NCBI GenBank assembly: GCA_003235555.1
Contig: QJVY01000255.1
Span: 1-37,888 of the forward strand
Reading direction: 5' to 3'
From: Ignavibacteria bacterium
Lineage (GTDB): Bacteria > Bacteroidota > Ignavibacteria > UBA10030 > SZUA-254
DNA: 37,888 nucleotides
The position numbers were made by a program, and so were the translations under genes. Shown here one piece after another: positions 16,570 to 25,735 of this stretch (the stretch's first letter is position 1; the number at the start of each line of letters is the position of its first letter). The notes below the pieces were generated by a model. It saw only the letters and a program-made list of their open reading frames with translations. It ran no database searches and was not told the origin of the DNA.

Positions 16570-17975
16570 GGAAACGAAAACTCGATCCCCCGCTGACCAT
16601 CCTCCGCGAGGTGGGAAAGGTCGCGGACCGGCTCGGCGTCGAAGTCTACCTGGTCGGGGGATACGTCCGCGACCTGCTGCTGGGACGGGAGGTGAAGGAC
16701 GCCGACATCACGGTGGTGGGCGACGGTGTCGCGTTCGCGCGGGAGGCGGCCCGGGCGCTCGGCATGGGCCGCCCGGTGGTGTTCGAAAAGTTCGGCACGG
16801 CGATGGTGCCCCTGGAGGACGGCAAGCTGGAATTCGTCGGGGCGCGGGAGGAGAGTTACGCGCGGGATTCACGCAAGCCTTCGGTCGTCCCCGCGACGCT
16901 GGCCGGGGACCTCTCACGGAGGGATTTCACGGTCAACGCAATCGCGGTGTCGCTGAACGCCGGCCGGTACGGGGAGATCGTCGACCCGCTCGGCGGCCGG
17001 GCCGACCTCGCCGGCAGCGTCCTCAGGACACCGCTCGACCCGGACAGGACGTTCGACGACGATCCCCTCCGGATGATGCGCGCCCTCCGCTTCGCCGCGG
17101 TCCTCGGTTTTACGATCGACCCCGGGGCGCTCGCCGCCATCACGCGGATGGCCGGCCGGCTGGCGATCGTTTCGAGGGAGAGGATCACCGACGAATTCCT
17201 GAAGATCCTCGCGGCACCCAGGCCATCGGTGGGCCTCGCCCTCATCCAGGAGACGGGCCTGACCCCCCATGTCTTCCCCGAGCTCTCCGACATGGTCGGC
17301 GTCGAACAGAGGAAGGACTACCACCACAAGGACGTCTTCCTGCACACGCTCAAAGTCGTGGACCACATCTCCGAGACGACCGACGACGTCTGGCTCAGGT
17401 TCACGGCCCTCGTCCACGACATCGCCAAACCGCGCACCAAGGCCTTCAGGGAGGGAGTCGGATGGACGTTCCACGGCCACGAGGACCTCGGAGCCCGGAT
17501 GATGAAATCGGTCTTCCGCCGGTTGCGCCTCCCCACGGAAAAGCTCCCCTACGTGGAGAAACTGGTGCGCCTCCACCTCCGGCCCATGGTCCTGGTGAGC
17601 GAGCAGATAACGGATTCCGCGCTGAGGAGGCTGCTCTTCGAGGCCGGTGACGACATCGACGACCTCATGAAGCTCTGCCGGGCAGATATCACCTCCCAGA
17701 ACCCCGCCCGGGTTGTCCGATATCTGAATAATTACGATATTGTGATGGATAAATTGAGGGAGGTCGAGGAAAAGGACCGACTGAGAAACTGGCAGCCTCC
17801 CGTCCGCGGCGAAGAAATCATGCAAATTTGCGGCATCGGCCCCGGTCCGGTGATCGGAAAACTGAAAAAGGCCATAGAAGACGCCATTCTGGAAGGCTCC
17901 ATTCCGAACGAGCACGATCCCGCCCTCGAATTTCTGCTCAAAATCAAAGACAAGGTCCTTCAGGATAATTCCTGA
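16566..17975 (+). CDS. CCA-adding / poly(A) polymerase-type nucleotidyltransferase with HD domain
   Basis: 469 residues of the class II nucleotidyltransferase family, which adds or repairs the 3' CCA of tRNA or polyadenylates RNA. The head domain has LVGGYVRDLLLGRE (28-42), the metal-binding DADIT (D45, D47), then RRDFTVNAIA, and FDDDPLRMMRALRFAA in the neck. An HD phosphohydrolase domain follows (KDVFLHTLKVVDHI, LVHDIAKPRTK, HGHEDLGARM). CCA addition, A addition or both cannot be separated here. The start is GTG at 16566, overlapping the TGA of the oxidoreductase gene; a much longer open frame upstream is spurious, because it runs through the two preceding genes in another frame. Confidence 0.9.
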   Translation: MRKRKLDPPLTILREVGKVADRLGVEVYLVGGYVRDLLLGREVKDADITVVGDGVAFAREAARALGMGRPVVFEKFGTAMVPLEDGKLEFVGAREESYARDSRKPSVVPATLAGDLSRRDFTVNAIAVSLNAGRYGEIVDPLGGRADLAGSVLRTPLDPDRTFDDDPLRMMRALRFAAVLGFTIDPGALAAITRMAGRLAIVSRERITDEFLKILAAPRPSVGLALIQETGLTPHVFPELSDMVGVEQRKDYHHKDVFLHTLKVVDHISETTDDVWLRFTALVHDIAKPRTKAFREGVGWTFHGHEDLGARMMKSVFRRLRLPTEKLPYVEKLVRLHLRPMVLVSEQITDSALRRLLFEAGDDIDDLMKLCRADITSQNPARVVRYLNNYDIVMDKLREVEEKDRLRNWQPPVRGEEIMQICGIGPGPVIGKLKKAIEDAILEGSIPNEHDPALEFLLKIKDKVLQDNS

Positions 17976-17989
17976 AGGAGCCCCTTTTT
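17957..17989 (+). terminator. Stem-loop at the end of the nucleotidyltransferase gene, possible weak terminator
   Basis: Perfect 9-base inverted repeat CCTTCAGGA (17957-17965) and TCCTGAAGG (17970-17978) around a TAAT loop, spanning the stop codon. The T run (17985-17989) follows only after AGCCCC, so termination may be partial. Confidence 0.5.
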
Positions 17990-18030
17990 CTGCAACCTTT
18001 CCACCTCAAATACGTCTAAGGATGTGTTAT

Positions 18031-19449
18031 ATGGATACCTGCATCGGTTCTTTCGATCTCTTTCGCCTTCACATGATCACCATTGCACGCAATTTTATGA
18101 ATAACCTCACCGGTTTACTGGGTTGTCTTCTCATCATCGGGATTACCGGTGCGTCGGCCCAGACGCCCAAACTCCTGACACTCGACGAGGCGGTTTCCCT
18201 GGCCCTCCAGCACAACGTCCAGGTCATCCAGGCCCAGAACCGGCTCGAGGGGAGTTCGAGCGCGACACGCGCGGCGTACGGAGCGCTCCTCCCGTCCCTC
18301 TCGCTCGGCGGGGGGTTCTCGCGCGACCAGCGCTGGCAGTCGGGCGGGGTGACCCTGATCGGCGGCGTGCCCGTCACGTACGACGCCGGGTACAGCGCCG
18401 ACAACAATTACAGGGCGGGGTTGTCGAGCCAGCTGACACTCTTCAACGGTTTCGCAAACACCAGCAACATCGCGCGCGCGCAGGCGAACGCCTCCTCGAC
18501 GCAGTATTCGGTGGAGAGCACCGAGCAGTCCGTCATTCTCCGGACACACGTCCTCTTCCTGGGCGTTGCCCGGGCCTACCAGCTCCTGAACGTTGCCGAC
18601 GACAACCTGAAACGTTCCCGCCGTCAGCTGGAGCGGATCACGGAGTCCAACAAGGTCGGCGCCGTGGCGCTCGCGGACGTGTACCGTCAGCAGGTCCAGG
18701 TGGGCAACGACGAGCTCGCCGTGATCTCCGCGCAGAGCACCTATGAATCGTCGAAGGCCGACCTCATCGCCTACCTCGGCGTGGATTTCAACGAGGCCGC
18801 CTACTCCATCGACGTCTCCACGTTCCCGGCGGACATCGACACCAGCGAATTCTCCGCCCTCAACAGCCGGTACTCGGATTTCGGGGGCCTCGTCGCGACG
18901 GGGATCGGCCAGCGGCCCGACCACCAGGCGGCCGTCGAGACGTACAACGCGGCGTCGTCCTCGGTGACGATCGCGAGGGCGGGACACCTCCCCACGGTGA
19001 GCGCATCGGGGTCGTTCGGATATGCGAACCCGGAAATCGACAGGCTCACGGACAACAGGAGCCTGTCGCTCGGCCTCAACATCAGTCTCCCGATCTTCAA
19101 CGGGTTCTCCACCTCCAACCAGGTCCAACAGGCGCAGGTCACCGAAATGAACGCGCAGGAGGACCTCGAACAGTCGAAGAGGCAGATCGCGGTCGATATC
19201 CGGAAGGCGCTGCTCGATCTGCAGCAGGCCGAGAAAAGGGTGATCGTCACGCAGACCAGCGTCTTCTCGGCCGAGATGGACAGGAAAATCGCGGAGGAAA
19301 AATACAACCTCGGTGCCGGCACGCTTCTCGACATGCTCGTGGCCGCCGCCAATTACACCAATGCCGTCAGCGGAAAAGTCAACTCCATCTTCGATTTCCT
19401 CCTCGCGAAGAAGTCGATGGAGTACGCGCTCGGAACAATTTCACACTAA
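18031..19449 (+). CDS. TolC family outer-membrane efflux protein
   Basis: Outer-membrane channel of a tripartite efflux pump, about 472 residues. A signal peptide ends near GASAQ, then LLTLDEAVSLALQHN opens the first outer-membrane-factor repeat and NRSLSLGLNISLPIFNGF marks strands in the second. Long heptad-like helices (NLKRSRRQLERITESNKVGA, QVTEMNAQEDLEQSKRQIA) form the periplasmic tunnel. The second repeat ends with EKYNLGAGTLLDMLVAAANY. The start is uncertain: ATG 18031 has an AAGGA site 8 bases upstream, but ATG 18073 or 18097 would give signal peptides of more usual length. It opens the operon with the adaptor, ATPase and permeases downstream. Confidence 0.9.
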   Translation: MDTCIGSFDLFRLHMITIARNFMNNLTGLLGCLLIIGITGASAQTPKLLTLDEAVSLALQHNVQVIQAQNRLEGSSSATRAAYGALLPSLSLGGGFSRDQRWQSGGVTLIGGVPVTYDAGYSADNNYRAGLSSQLTLFNGFANTSNIARAQANASSTQYSVESTEQSVILRTHVLFLGVARAYQLLNVADDNLKRSRRQLERITESNKVGAVALADVYRQQVQVGNDELAVISAQSTYESSKADLIAYLGVDFNEAAYSIDVSTFPADIDTSEFSALNSRYSDFGGLVATGIGQRPDHQAAVETYNAASSSVTIARAGHLPTVSASGSFGYANPEIDRLTDNRSLSLGLNISLPIFNGFSTSNQVQQAQVTEMNAQEDLEQSKRQIAVDIRKALLDLQQAEKRVIVTQTSVFSAEMDRKIAEEKYNLGAGTLLDMLVAAANYTNAVSGKVNSIFDFLLAKKSMEYALGTISH

Positions 19450-19476
19450 CTGATCCTGACCAGGAGGTTCGGATAC

Positions 19477-20763
19477 ATGGCAAACTCACGGAAAAAATCC
19501 AAAAAGAAGGTCATCATCTTCTCGGCGCTCGGCGCGGTTCTCATCGTGCTCGCGCTGCTGGTAATCCTCGGAAGCAAGAACGAGCCGATCATCCCGGTCC
19601 AGGTCGAGAAGGTCTCTTCCCGGACCGTCACGCAAACGGTCCTGGCCACGGGAAAAATCTACCCGGAGATCCAGGTCCTCATCAGCCCGGAGGTCAGCGG
19701 CGAGATCATCGACCTCCCCGTCAGGGAGGGGATGAGGGTCGCCAAGGGCGACCTGCTCATGCGGATCAAGCCGGACATTTACGTCGCCGCCAAGGACCGC
19801 GCGGACGCCGGCCTGAACTCGGCGCAGGCGAGCCTGAACCAGAGCAATTCGGAGTACAACCGTGCCAAGGAACTCTATGAGAAGGGGCTGATCTCCGAAT
19901 CTGAACTCGAACAGGCGAAGACGACGTTTCAGACACGACAGGCCCTCTATGACCAGGCCAGGGCCTCGGTGGACCAGGCGGCGGAGGACCTCCGCAAGAC
20001 CACCATCTACGCCCCGATGGCGGGTACCATCAGCGGCCTGCAGGTCGAGGCGGGTGAGCGGGTCCTCGGCACCGCGCAGTTCCAGGGGACGCAGGTGATG
20101 ACCGTGGCCGACCTCTCGCGGATGGAAGCGAGGGTGGACGTGGGAGAGAACGACATCGTCCTGATCTCGATCGGCGACACGACGAGGATCGAGGTGGACG
20201 CCATCACCGACAAGAAACTCAACGGCATCGTCTATGAAATCGGCAATTCGGCGGTGACCCGGGGACAGGGAACGCAGGAAGAGGTCACCAATTTTCAGGT
20301 GAAAATCCGGATCGTCGACGATGAACCGAGGCTGCGCCCGGGGATGTCGATGAACGCCACGATCGAAACCGAGACCCGCGATAACGTGCTGACGGTCCCC
20401 ATCCAGAGCGTCACCGTGAGGATGCCGGAAGGGATGGAGGGCGGAATGATGGGCGGAAACGGGAACGGCAACGGCGGCGGCGAGGACGAGACCGGCGGGC
20501 TGACCGCGGCGAACCAGCCGAAAGCGAAGAAGAAGGCGGACAAACCGAAGGAAGTGGTCTTCGTGGTCGAGGGGAATGCCGTGAAATCCTACGAAGTCAA
20601 GCGCGGTATCTCCGACGACAACTACACCGAGATCGTCTCGGGTCTCAAGAAGGACCAGGAGGTCGTCTCGGGCAGCTACAAGGCCATCAACAGGGAGTTG
20701 AAGGAGGGGTCGAAGGTGCGGATCGACGAGGACAAGAAGAAGGACCGTCCGGCCACGCCCTGA
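19477..20763 (+). CDS. MacA-like periplasmic adaptor (HlyD/RND-type membrane fusion protein)
   Basis: 428 residues linking the inner-membrane ABC transporter to the TolC-like channel. A Lys-rich N-terminus ([12 protein letters not shown]) and one transmembrane helix (about 12-31) anchor it. The barrel-sandwich halves are [20 protein letters not shown] and [21 protein letters not shown], flanking a coiled-coil hairpin (about 95-165; [20 protein letters not shown]). The beta-barrel and membrane-proximal parts follow. Unusual is a low-complexity insertion rich in Met, Gly, Asn and Lys (about 315-365) inside the membrane-proximal region. An AGGAGG site precedes the ATG. It lies 27 bases after the TolC gene. 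Confidence 0.92.
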   Translation: MANSRKKSKKKVIIFSALGAVLIVLALLVILGSKNEPIIPVQVEKVSSRTVTQTVLATGKIYPEIQVLISPEVSGEIIDLPVREGMRVAKGDLLMRIKPDIYVAAKDRADAGLNSAQASLNQSNSEYNRAKELYEKGLISESELEQAKTTFQTRQALYDQARASVDQAAEDLRKTTIYAPMAGTISGLQVEAGERVLGTAQFQGTQVMTVADLSRMEARVDVGENDIVLISIGDTTRIEVDAITDKKLNGIVYEIGNSAVTRGQGTQEEVTNFQVKIRIVDDEPRLRPGMSMNATIETETRDNVLTVPIQSVTVRMPEGMEGGMMGGNGNGNGGGEDETGGLTAANQPKAKKKADKPKEVVFVVEGNAVKSYEVKRGISDDNYTEIVSGLKKDQEVVSGSYKAINRELKEGSKVRIDEDKKKDRPATP

Positions 20764-20797
20764 CCCATTCACGAATCAACCTTACGAACAGGTACTT

Positions 20798-21511
20798 ATG
20801 CAGGATTCACAGGTCATCAACCTCCAGCAGATCACGAAATCGTACGACATGGGCGGCGTCGAACAGGTGAACGCCCTCAGGGGCGTCTCGGTCGGGATCA
20901 GCAAAAACGAATACGTGGCCATCATGGGCCCGTCCGGTTCAGGCAAGTCGACCCTCATGAACATCATCGGGTGCCTCGACACTCCGACATCGGGTCTCTA
21001 CGAGTTCAACGGCATCAACGTCAGCGAGATGAACGACAACGAACTGGCCAAGGTGCGGAACAAGGAGATCGGGTTCGTGTTCCAGACCTTCAACCTGCTG
21101 GCGAGGTCCGACGCGCTCCACAACGTGGAACTCCCCCTGATTTACGCGGGGGTGCACTCCACGGAGCGGAAGCGCCTGGCGATGGAGGCCCTCGAACACG
21201 TCGGGCTGGGCGACCGGGTGCACCACAAGCCCAACGAACTCTCCGGCGGTCAGCGGCAGCGCGTGGCGGTGGCGAGGGCTCTCGTCAACAAACCCTCGAT
21301 ACTGCTCGCAGACGAACCGACCGGCAACCTGGATTCGAAGACCGGCGACGAAATCATGGTCCTCTTCGGGGACCTCCACAAACTCGGGAACACGATCATC
21401 CTGGTGACGCACGAGGAGTACATCGCCGAGCACGCGCACAGGATCATCCGCGTGCGCGACGGCGAAGTCGCCAGCGACGAGGCCGTGACGAAGCGACCCG
21501 CACTCGCATAA
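20798..21511 (+). CDS. MacB/LolD-type ABC transporter ATP-binding protein
   Basis: 237-residue ATPase of the type VII (MacB) ABC family. Walker [10 protein letters not shown] at 44-52, Q-loop [10 protein letters not shown], signature [15 protein letters not shown], Walker [15 protein letters not shown] and H-loop THEE are all intact. The family uses ATP-driven strokes transmitted across the membrane to move substrates within the periplasm or to the channel. E. coli MacB fuses this domain to its permease; here it is a separate protein serving the two permeases downstream. The 34-base gap after the adaptor gene has no promoter that I can see. Confidence 0.94.
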   Translation: MQDSQVINLQQITKSYDMGGVEQVNALRGVSVGISKNEYVAIMGPSGSGKSTLMNIIGCLDTPTSGLYEFNGINVSEMNDNELAKVRNKEIGFVFQTFNLLARSDALHNVELPLIYAGVHSTERKRLAMEALEHVGLGDRVHHKPNELSGGQRQRVAVARALVNKPSILLADEPTGNLDSKTGDEIMVLFGDLHKLGNTIILVTHEEYIAEHAHRIIRVRDGEVASDEAVTKRPALA

Positions 21512-21524
21512 AGGGGAATTGCCC

Positions 21525-22754
21525 ATGTTTTTCCTGCAGGAACTCAAGGAAGGGATGCTGATCGCGTTCCAGGCGATCAGGGCGAACAAGATGCGTTCGG
21601 TCCTGACCACACTCGGGATCATCATCGGCATCGTCGCGGTGACCGTGATGGCGACCGCCATCGACGGGCTCGACAAGGCGTTCGAAAAGAGTGCAAAGGC
21701 CTTCGGCACCGACATTCTCTATGTACAGAAATTTCCCTGGGTTTCGAACGAGGACTGGTCGCTCATCCGCAACCGACCGGACATCAAGCCCCAGTACGTT
21801 GACGTCATCGAACGGCAGGCGAAACTCTCCGCGGCTGCAGCCCCCGTCGTGGCGAGGAGGACGACGGTGAAAAACGGCACGTTTTTATTTGAGGACGCCA
21901 TCGTCACCGGCACCACGCACTCCTACAACGAAGCCTCCGGCAACACGAACATCGACGGACGATTTTTCACTGCGGAGGAGTCGGACCGCGCGCGGCTGGT
22001 CTGCGTCATCGGCGCGACGGTCGGCGAGAAACTCTTTCCCACGGGCGATCCGGTCGGCCAGACGATCCTCATCGCCGGGGCCCCGTACCAGGTCCTCGGG
22101 GTCTACGAGAAGCAGGGAGGGCTCTGGGGCCGGTTCACATCCGACAACAGGGTGTTCATCCCGTTCGACGCGTTCCAGAGCCGCTTCGGTTCCAGGAGGT
22201 GGGTCACGATCAACGTCAAGGTCGCGGACATCGGCGAAATGGAAAACGCCAAGCTGGAACTCGAGGGGATCATGCGGAAGGTCCGGCGGATCGAGCCGGG
22301 CAAGGCGAATAATTTCAACATCAACGCGCAGGAGATCCTCACCCAGACGTTCGGCCGGTTTACCATGGTCGTCGGCGCGATCGGGCTGGTCATCACCGGC
22401 CTGTCACTCATCGTTGGCGGGATCGGCATCATGAACATCATGTTCGTCTCGGTCACCGAAAGGACGAAGGAGATCGGGATCCGGAAGGCGATCGGCGCGA
22501 GGAAAAGGACGATCCTCATGCAGTTTCTCATCGAAGCAGCCGCGCTCTGCCTCATCGGGGGGATGATCGGGCTGTCGATCTCGTTCATCCTGGTGCAGGT
22601 CGTCAGCAACGTCTTCGAACTGGAGGCGTCGATGCCGGCCATCGTGGTCTTCATCGCGATCGTCGTGTCACTCGTCGTCGGCGTGATCTCCGGGTTCCTC
22701 CCGGCCTTCCGCGCCGCCAAAATGGACCCCGTGGAGGCGCTCCGCTATGAGTAA
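21525..22754 (+). CDS. MacB-type ABC transporter permease, first of a tandem pair
   Basis: 409 residues with the four-helix FtsX/MacB layout: one N-terminal transmembrane helix after MRSVLTTLGIIIGIVAV (about 24-45), a periplasmic core domain of about 230 residues (MacB_PCD), and three C-terminal helices (about 285-400) containing GIGIMNIMFVSVTERTKEIG and IRKAIGARK, the coupling region that touches the ATPase. The ATG at 21525 is preceded by AAGGGG with proper spacing, so the in-frame TTG at 21519 is unlikely. The last 8 bases overlap the second permease gene. The two permeases probably form a heterodimer; the substrate is unknown. Confidence 0.92.
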   Translation: MFFLQELKEGMLIAFQAIRANKMRSVLTTLGIIIGIVAVTVMATAIDGLDKAFEKSAKAFGTDILYVQKFPWVSNEDWSLIRNRPDIKPQYVDVIERQAKLSAAAAPVVARRTTVKNGTFLFEDAIVTGTTHSYNEASGNTNIDGRFFTAEESDRARLVCVIGATVGEKLFPTGDPVGQTILIAGAPYQVLGVYEKQGGLWGRFTSDNRVFIPFDAFQSRFGSRRWVTINVKVADIGEMENAKLELEGIMRKVRRIEPGKANNFNINAQEILTQTFGRFTMVVGAIGLVITGLSLIVGGIGIMNIMFVSVTERTKEIGIRKAIGARKRTILMQFLIEAAALCLIGGMIGLSISFILVQVVSNVFELEASMPAIVVFIAIVVSLVVGVISGFLPAFRAAKMDPVEALRYE

Positions 22755-24006
22755 ATTACTACTGGAATGGTCGGGGATCAGGGAAAGCTTCCTGATGGCG
22801 GTCTCCTCCATCCGGGTAAACAAACTCCGTTCGTTCCTGACGCTCCTTGGAATTATCGTCGGGGTCTTTTCGATCATCGCGGTGATGACCGCCATGGGGG
22901 TGCTGCGCAACAGTATCGAGCAGGGGATGTCGCAGCTCCAGGCGAACACCTTCCAGATCCAGAAATACCCGGCCGGTTTCGACGGGGGCCACGACGCCCG
23001 GCGGCGGCTCAGGAACAGGAAAGACATCACGTATGAACAGGCGCTGCAGGTGTGGGACAAGTCGACCTACTCCGAGGCGGTGGGCATCGAGAGCTGGCAG
23101 TTCGGGAAGATCGCGGTCTGGGAGGGGAACAAAACGAATCCCAACGTCCAGATTGCCGGCGAGAACCCCGAAGGCCTGATCACGAACGACTGGGTCGTCG
23201 AATCCGGCCGCGGGCTCAACACGCAGGACATCGACCTCGCGCGGAAGGTGATCATCCTCGGCGTGGGCGTCCGCGAGAAACTCATTCCCAGGAACATCGA
23301 TCCCATCGGCCAGCAGGTGAGGGTCGACGGGCACATATACAACGTGATCGGGGTCTTCGAGAAGAAGGGGAGCCTGTTCGAGGACAACCCCGACAATTTC
23401 TGCGTCATCCCCATCACGGCCTTTTTCCAGGTGTACGGCAAGACCGTCCGCAGCATCAACATCATGGTGAAGGCGAAGAGCCAGGAGAGCTACGACGACT
23501 GCCTCGAGCAGTGCCGGGCCATCCTCCGGGTGGCCAGGAACGTCCCCCCCGGCGAACCCGACGATTTCGAGTTTTTTTCCAACGAGGCTATCATCGCGCA
23601 GTTCAACGACATCACCTCCGGTTTCCGGACGGGCGTCCTGGTGATCAGCTCGATCGCGTTGCTGGCGGCGGGCATCGGCATCATGAATATCATGCTCGTT
23701 TCGGTCACCGAGAGGACCAGGGAGATCGGCATCCGGAAGGCGATCGGGGCCCGGAAGACCAATATTCTGTCGCAGTTCGTGCTCGAGGCAATCGTCCTGT
23801 CCGAGATGGGGGGGCTCGTCGGGATCCTGCTGGGGATCGTCGCCGGGAACCTCGTGGCCCTGCAGTTTTCGATGCCCGTGGTTTTCCCCGTCGATTGGGC
23901 CGTCATCGGGTTCGTGGTCTGTTCGATCATCGGGATCGTTTTCGGGGTCTACCCGGCCTGGAAGGCATCAAACCTCGACCCCATCGAATCTCTCCGGTAC
24001 GAGTGA
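22747..24006 (+). CDS. MacB-type ABC transporter permease, second of a tandem pair
   Basis: 419 residues, same architecture as its neighbour: N-terminal helix in KLRSFLTLLGIIVGVFSII, a periplasmic domain of about 230 residues, and three C-terminal helices with GIGIMNIMLVSVTERTREIG and IRKAIGARKTNIL. The two genes clearly arose by duplication: the coupling segments are nearly identical while the periplasmic domains differ greatly. That fits one heterodimeric transporter in which the two periplasmic domains have specialised. It starts 8 bases inside the preceding gene and ends the efflux operon before the terminator at 24048. Confidence 0.92.
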   Translation: MSKLLLEWSGIRESFLMAVSSIRVNKLRSFLTLLGIIVGVFSIIAVMTAMGVLRNSIEQGMSQLQANTFQIQKYPAGFDGGHDARRRLRNRKDITYEQALQVWDKSTYSEAVGIESWQFGKIAVWEGNKTNPNVQIAGENPEGLITNDWVVESGRGLNTQDIDLARKVIILGVGVREKLIPRNIDPIGQQVRVDGHIYNVIGVFEKKGSLFEDNPDNFCVIPITAFFQVYGKTVRSINIMVKAKSQESYDDCLEQCRAILRVARNVPPGEPDDFEFFSNEAIIAQFNDITSGFRTGVLVISSIALLAAGIGIMNIMLVSVTERTREIGIRKAIGARKTNILSQFVLEAIVLSEMGGLVGILLGIVAGNLVALQFSMPVVFPVDWAVIGFVVCSIIGIVFGVYPAWKASNLDPIESLRYE

Positions 24007-24047
24007 GGGAGGGGGCCCCTCCCCGGGGCTCCGCAGAATGGGTAGTT

Positions 24048-24072
24048 TGGGGGGGGCTCCCCCCATTTTTTC
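24048..24072 (+). terminator. Terminator of the efflux operon
   Basis: TGGGGGG (24048-24054), GGCT loop, CCCCCCA (24059-24065), then six T. A second GC-rich hairpin lies just upstream in 24007-24033. Confidence 0.75.
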
Positions 24073-24082
24073 CATATTTCCC

Positions 24083-24110
24083 TTGCTTTTTTTATTCAAT
24101 CCCTTATATT
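24083..24110 (+). promoter_or_regulatory. Predicted promoter of the T9SS cargo gene
   Basis: TTGCTT (24083-24088), 16-base spacer, TATATT (24105-24110); transcription from about 24117 leaves about 46 bases of leader before the ATG at 24163, with no clear Shine-Dalgarno sequence. Confidence 0.5.
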
Positions 24111-24162
24111 TTAGTGTTGTCCCCCTAGCTAATCCACCACCACCCTTTACTGGCACTGAACT

Positions 24163-25596
24163 ATGTATTCACGCGGAATATCAGCCGCCGCATTCCGTCC
24201 GGCCGGCATCTTCGCCATGGTCGCGGTGGTCTTGTTCATCGCTTCCACGGTCTCCATCTCCCAGCCGAAATACCGCACCTTCAACCAGACCGATCTCGGT
24301 GTGAAGAAGACCAAGGCCGGGAGGGTTACGGGAAGCCAGGTCACCTTCACCTTCGTCAACCCGAAGCTCACCGCCGTCCAGGGATTCACCGCGATCCTCA
24401 GCAAGCACCTCATCGCCGTCCTCGACTCCGGGGGGGCCACGAGCTTCACGGTGGAAAGCAAGCGGATCGTGCACGCCCAGGGCCTCGATGTCGCCGCCGG
24501 GGACAGCATCACGGTCACGTTCCTTGTCAGAAACCGGGTTCCGGGCACGACGGTCAACTATTTCTGGTGGACAAACGCTTCCGGGGACAAGGTCTCGGCC
24601 AGGGAATCTAAATCTTTCCCGAGCGTGGACGAACAGATGTACATCCAGCCCAACGGCGGGAACATGACGAACTTCCTCTACAGGAAAATCCTCCGGCCCC
24701 AGGGGGGTCTCTATCTCGGCATCGTCGCGCCCGACCAGGGCGTGGGCTGGGTACGGAACGTCAGCGCCAACGGGAAGTACTTCACACACACCGGCACTCC
24801 CCGGTGCCTCGACTACACGGTCTCCTCCTCCGGCAGACTGAAAGCGATCACCCGCCAGAAGCGAAACCTGCGGGTGAAGTACCACGACAACCACCTTCTG
24901 GGTGAAACACACGCCCTCAAACTGGCGATCATCGCGAACGACGCAGGGATCACCGAACCGACCGACCCCGCCGAGAACAGGCTGGGAGATCTGATTTTCG
25001 ACGACGGGAGCGGGGCGGGCAACCCCATCAACGGGTTGATGATCCGGGAAATAGCCCACATTGCGGACTCCGCGCTGACTTACTGCGGGAACTTCACCCA
25101 GGCGGACATCTTCAAGCTCGACAGCAACATCACCCAGATCAACAAACAGTTCGACGGTCCCTACCACGCGCTCTCGTTCGATCCCTTCCTCCTGGAGGGG
25201 AGCGCGGGGCTGGACGGTGTGGCGTACCTTCATATCAACCCGAACCCCCCGCCGGAGGTGAACACCTTCAGGGTTGACGACCTGTCGATCCTCGAGGACG
25301 ATGTCCCGTCGGTCTACGCCCTGACGCAGAATTACCCGAACCCCTTCAACCCGTCGACCACCATCGAGTTCTCCCTGGCGGAAGAGGGGACCGTCACGCT
25401 GAAGGTGTTCGACATGATCGGCCGGGAGGTCGCCACGCTCATCGACAACGAAGAACTCGAGGACGGCGAACATCTGGTGAATTTCAACGCCGACGCGCTG
25501 ACCTCCGGGGTCTATTTCTACCGCCTGATTTCGAAGGGGACCGGCAACCAGCGCGGGTATTTCGACGAACTCAGGAAAATGATCCTGATGAAGTGA
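24163..25596 (+). CDS. Secreted protein with C-terminal T9SS type A sorting domain
   Basis: 477 residues. An N-terminal hydrophobic signal (about 15-33, ending STVSISQ) exports it to the periplasm. The last 90 residues are a type A T9SS sorting domain: QNYPNPFNPSTTIEFSL (about 392-408), VTLKVFDMIGREVATLID and SGVYFYRLIS. In T9SS bacteria this domain directs passage through the outer membrane and is usually cleaved as the protein is attached to the surface or released. The middle 350 residues match no family I know: beta-rich with N- and T-rich turns, and no catalytic motif seen. An ATG at 24217 is an alternative start. It has its own promoter and terminator, so it is not co-transcribed with the efflux genes. 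Confidence 0.88.
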   Translation: MYSRGISAAAFRPAGIFAMVAVVLFIASTVSISQPKYRTFNQTDLGVKKTKAGRVTGSQVTFTFVNPKLTAVQGFTAILSKHLIAVLDSGGATSFTVESKRIVHAQGLDVAAGDSITVTFLVRNRVPGTTVNYFWWTNASGDKVSARESKSFPSVDEQMYIQPNGGNMTNFLYRKILRPQGGLYLGIVAPDQGVGWVRNVSANGKYFTHTGTPRCLDYTVSSSGRLKAITRQKRNLRVKYHDNHLLGETHALKLAIIANDAGITEPTDPAENRLGDLIFDDGSGAGNPINGLMIREIAHIADSALTYCGNFTQADIFKLDSNITQINKQFDGPYHALSFDPFLLEGSAGLDGVAYLHINPNPPPEVNTFRVDDLSILEDDVPSVYALTQNYPNPFNPSTTIEFSLAEEGTVTLKVFDMIGREVATLIDNEELEDGEHLVNFNADALTSGVYFYRLISKGTGNQRGYFDELRKMILMK

Positions 25597-25620
25597 TTTT
25601 GGGAGTTTCCCGAAACTCAA

Positions 25621-25650
25621 AACCCCGGTCCTGTGACCGGGGTTTTTTTG
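25621..25650 (+). terminator. Terminator of the T9SS cargo gene
   Basis: ACCCCGGTC (25622-25630), CTGT loop, GACCGGGGT (25635-25643), followed by a run of seven T. A second small hairpin, GAGTTT/AAACTC, sits just upstream. Confidence 0.92.
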
Positions 25651-25672
25651 TTGATGCAGGTCACACCCTCCG

Positions 25673-25701
25673 TTGCCCTCCCCCGCTATATTACCGATAT
25701 T
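25673..25701 (+). promoter_or_regulatory. Possible promoter of the small membrane-protein gene
   Basis: TTGCCC (25673-25678), 17-base spacer, GATATT (25696-25701). A TATATT at 25687 has no matching -35 box. Tentative. Confidence 0.35.
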
Positions 25702-25735
25702 TACAGCGGATAGTTAACAGCGGAGTGTGCAAGAA

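Noticed and set aside
17711-17760. TTGTCC-N17-GATATT inside the nucleotidyltransferase gene as a promoter for the TolC operon
   Set aside because: The match is weak, lies over 250 bases upstream within coding sequence, and no other support exists. The efflux operon promoter remains unidentified.
24007-24056. Possible G-quadruplex in the G-runs after the second permease
   Set aside because: The runs are interspersed with long C-runs that would pair with them as hairpins, and the last run forms the terminator stem. A quadruplex is not needed to explain the sequence.
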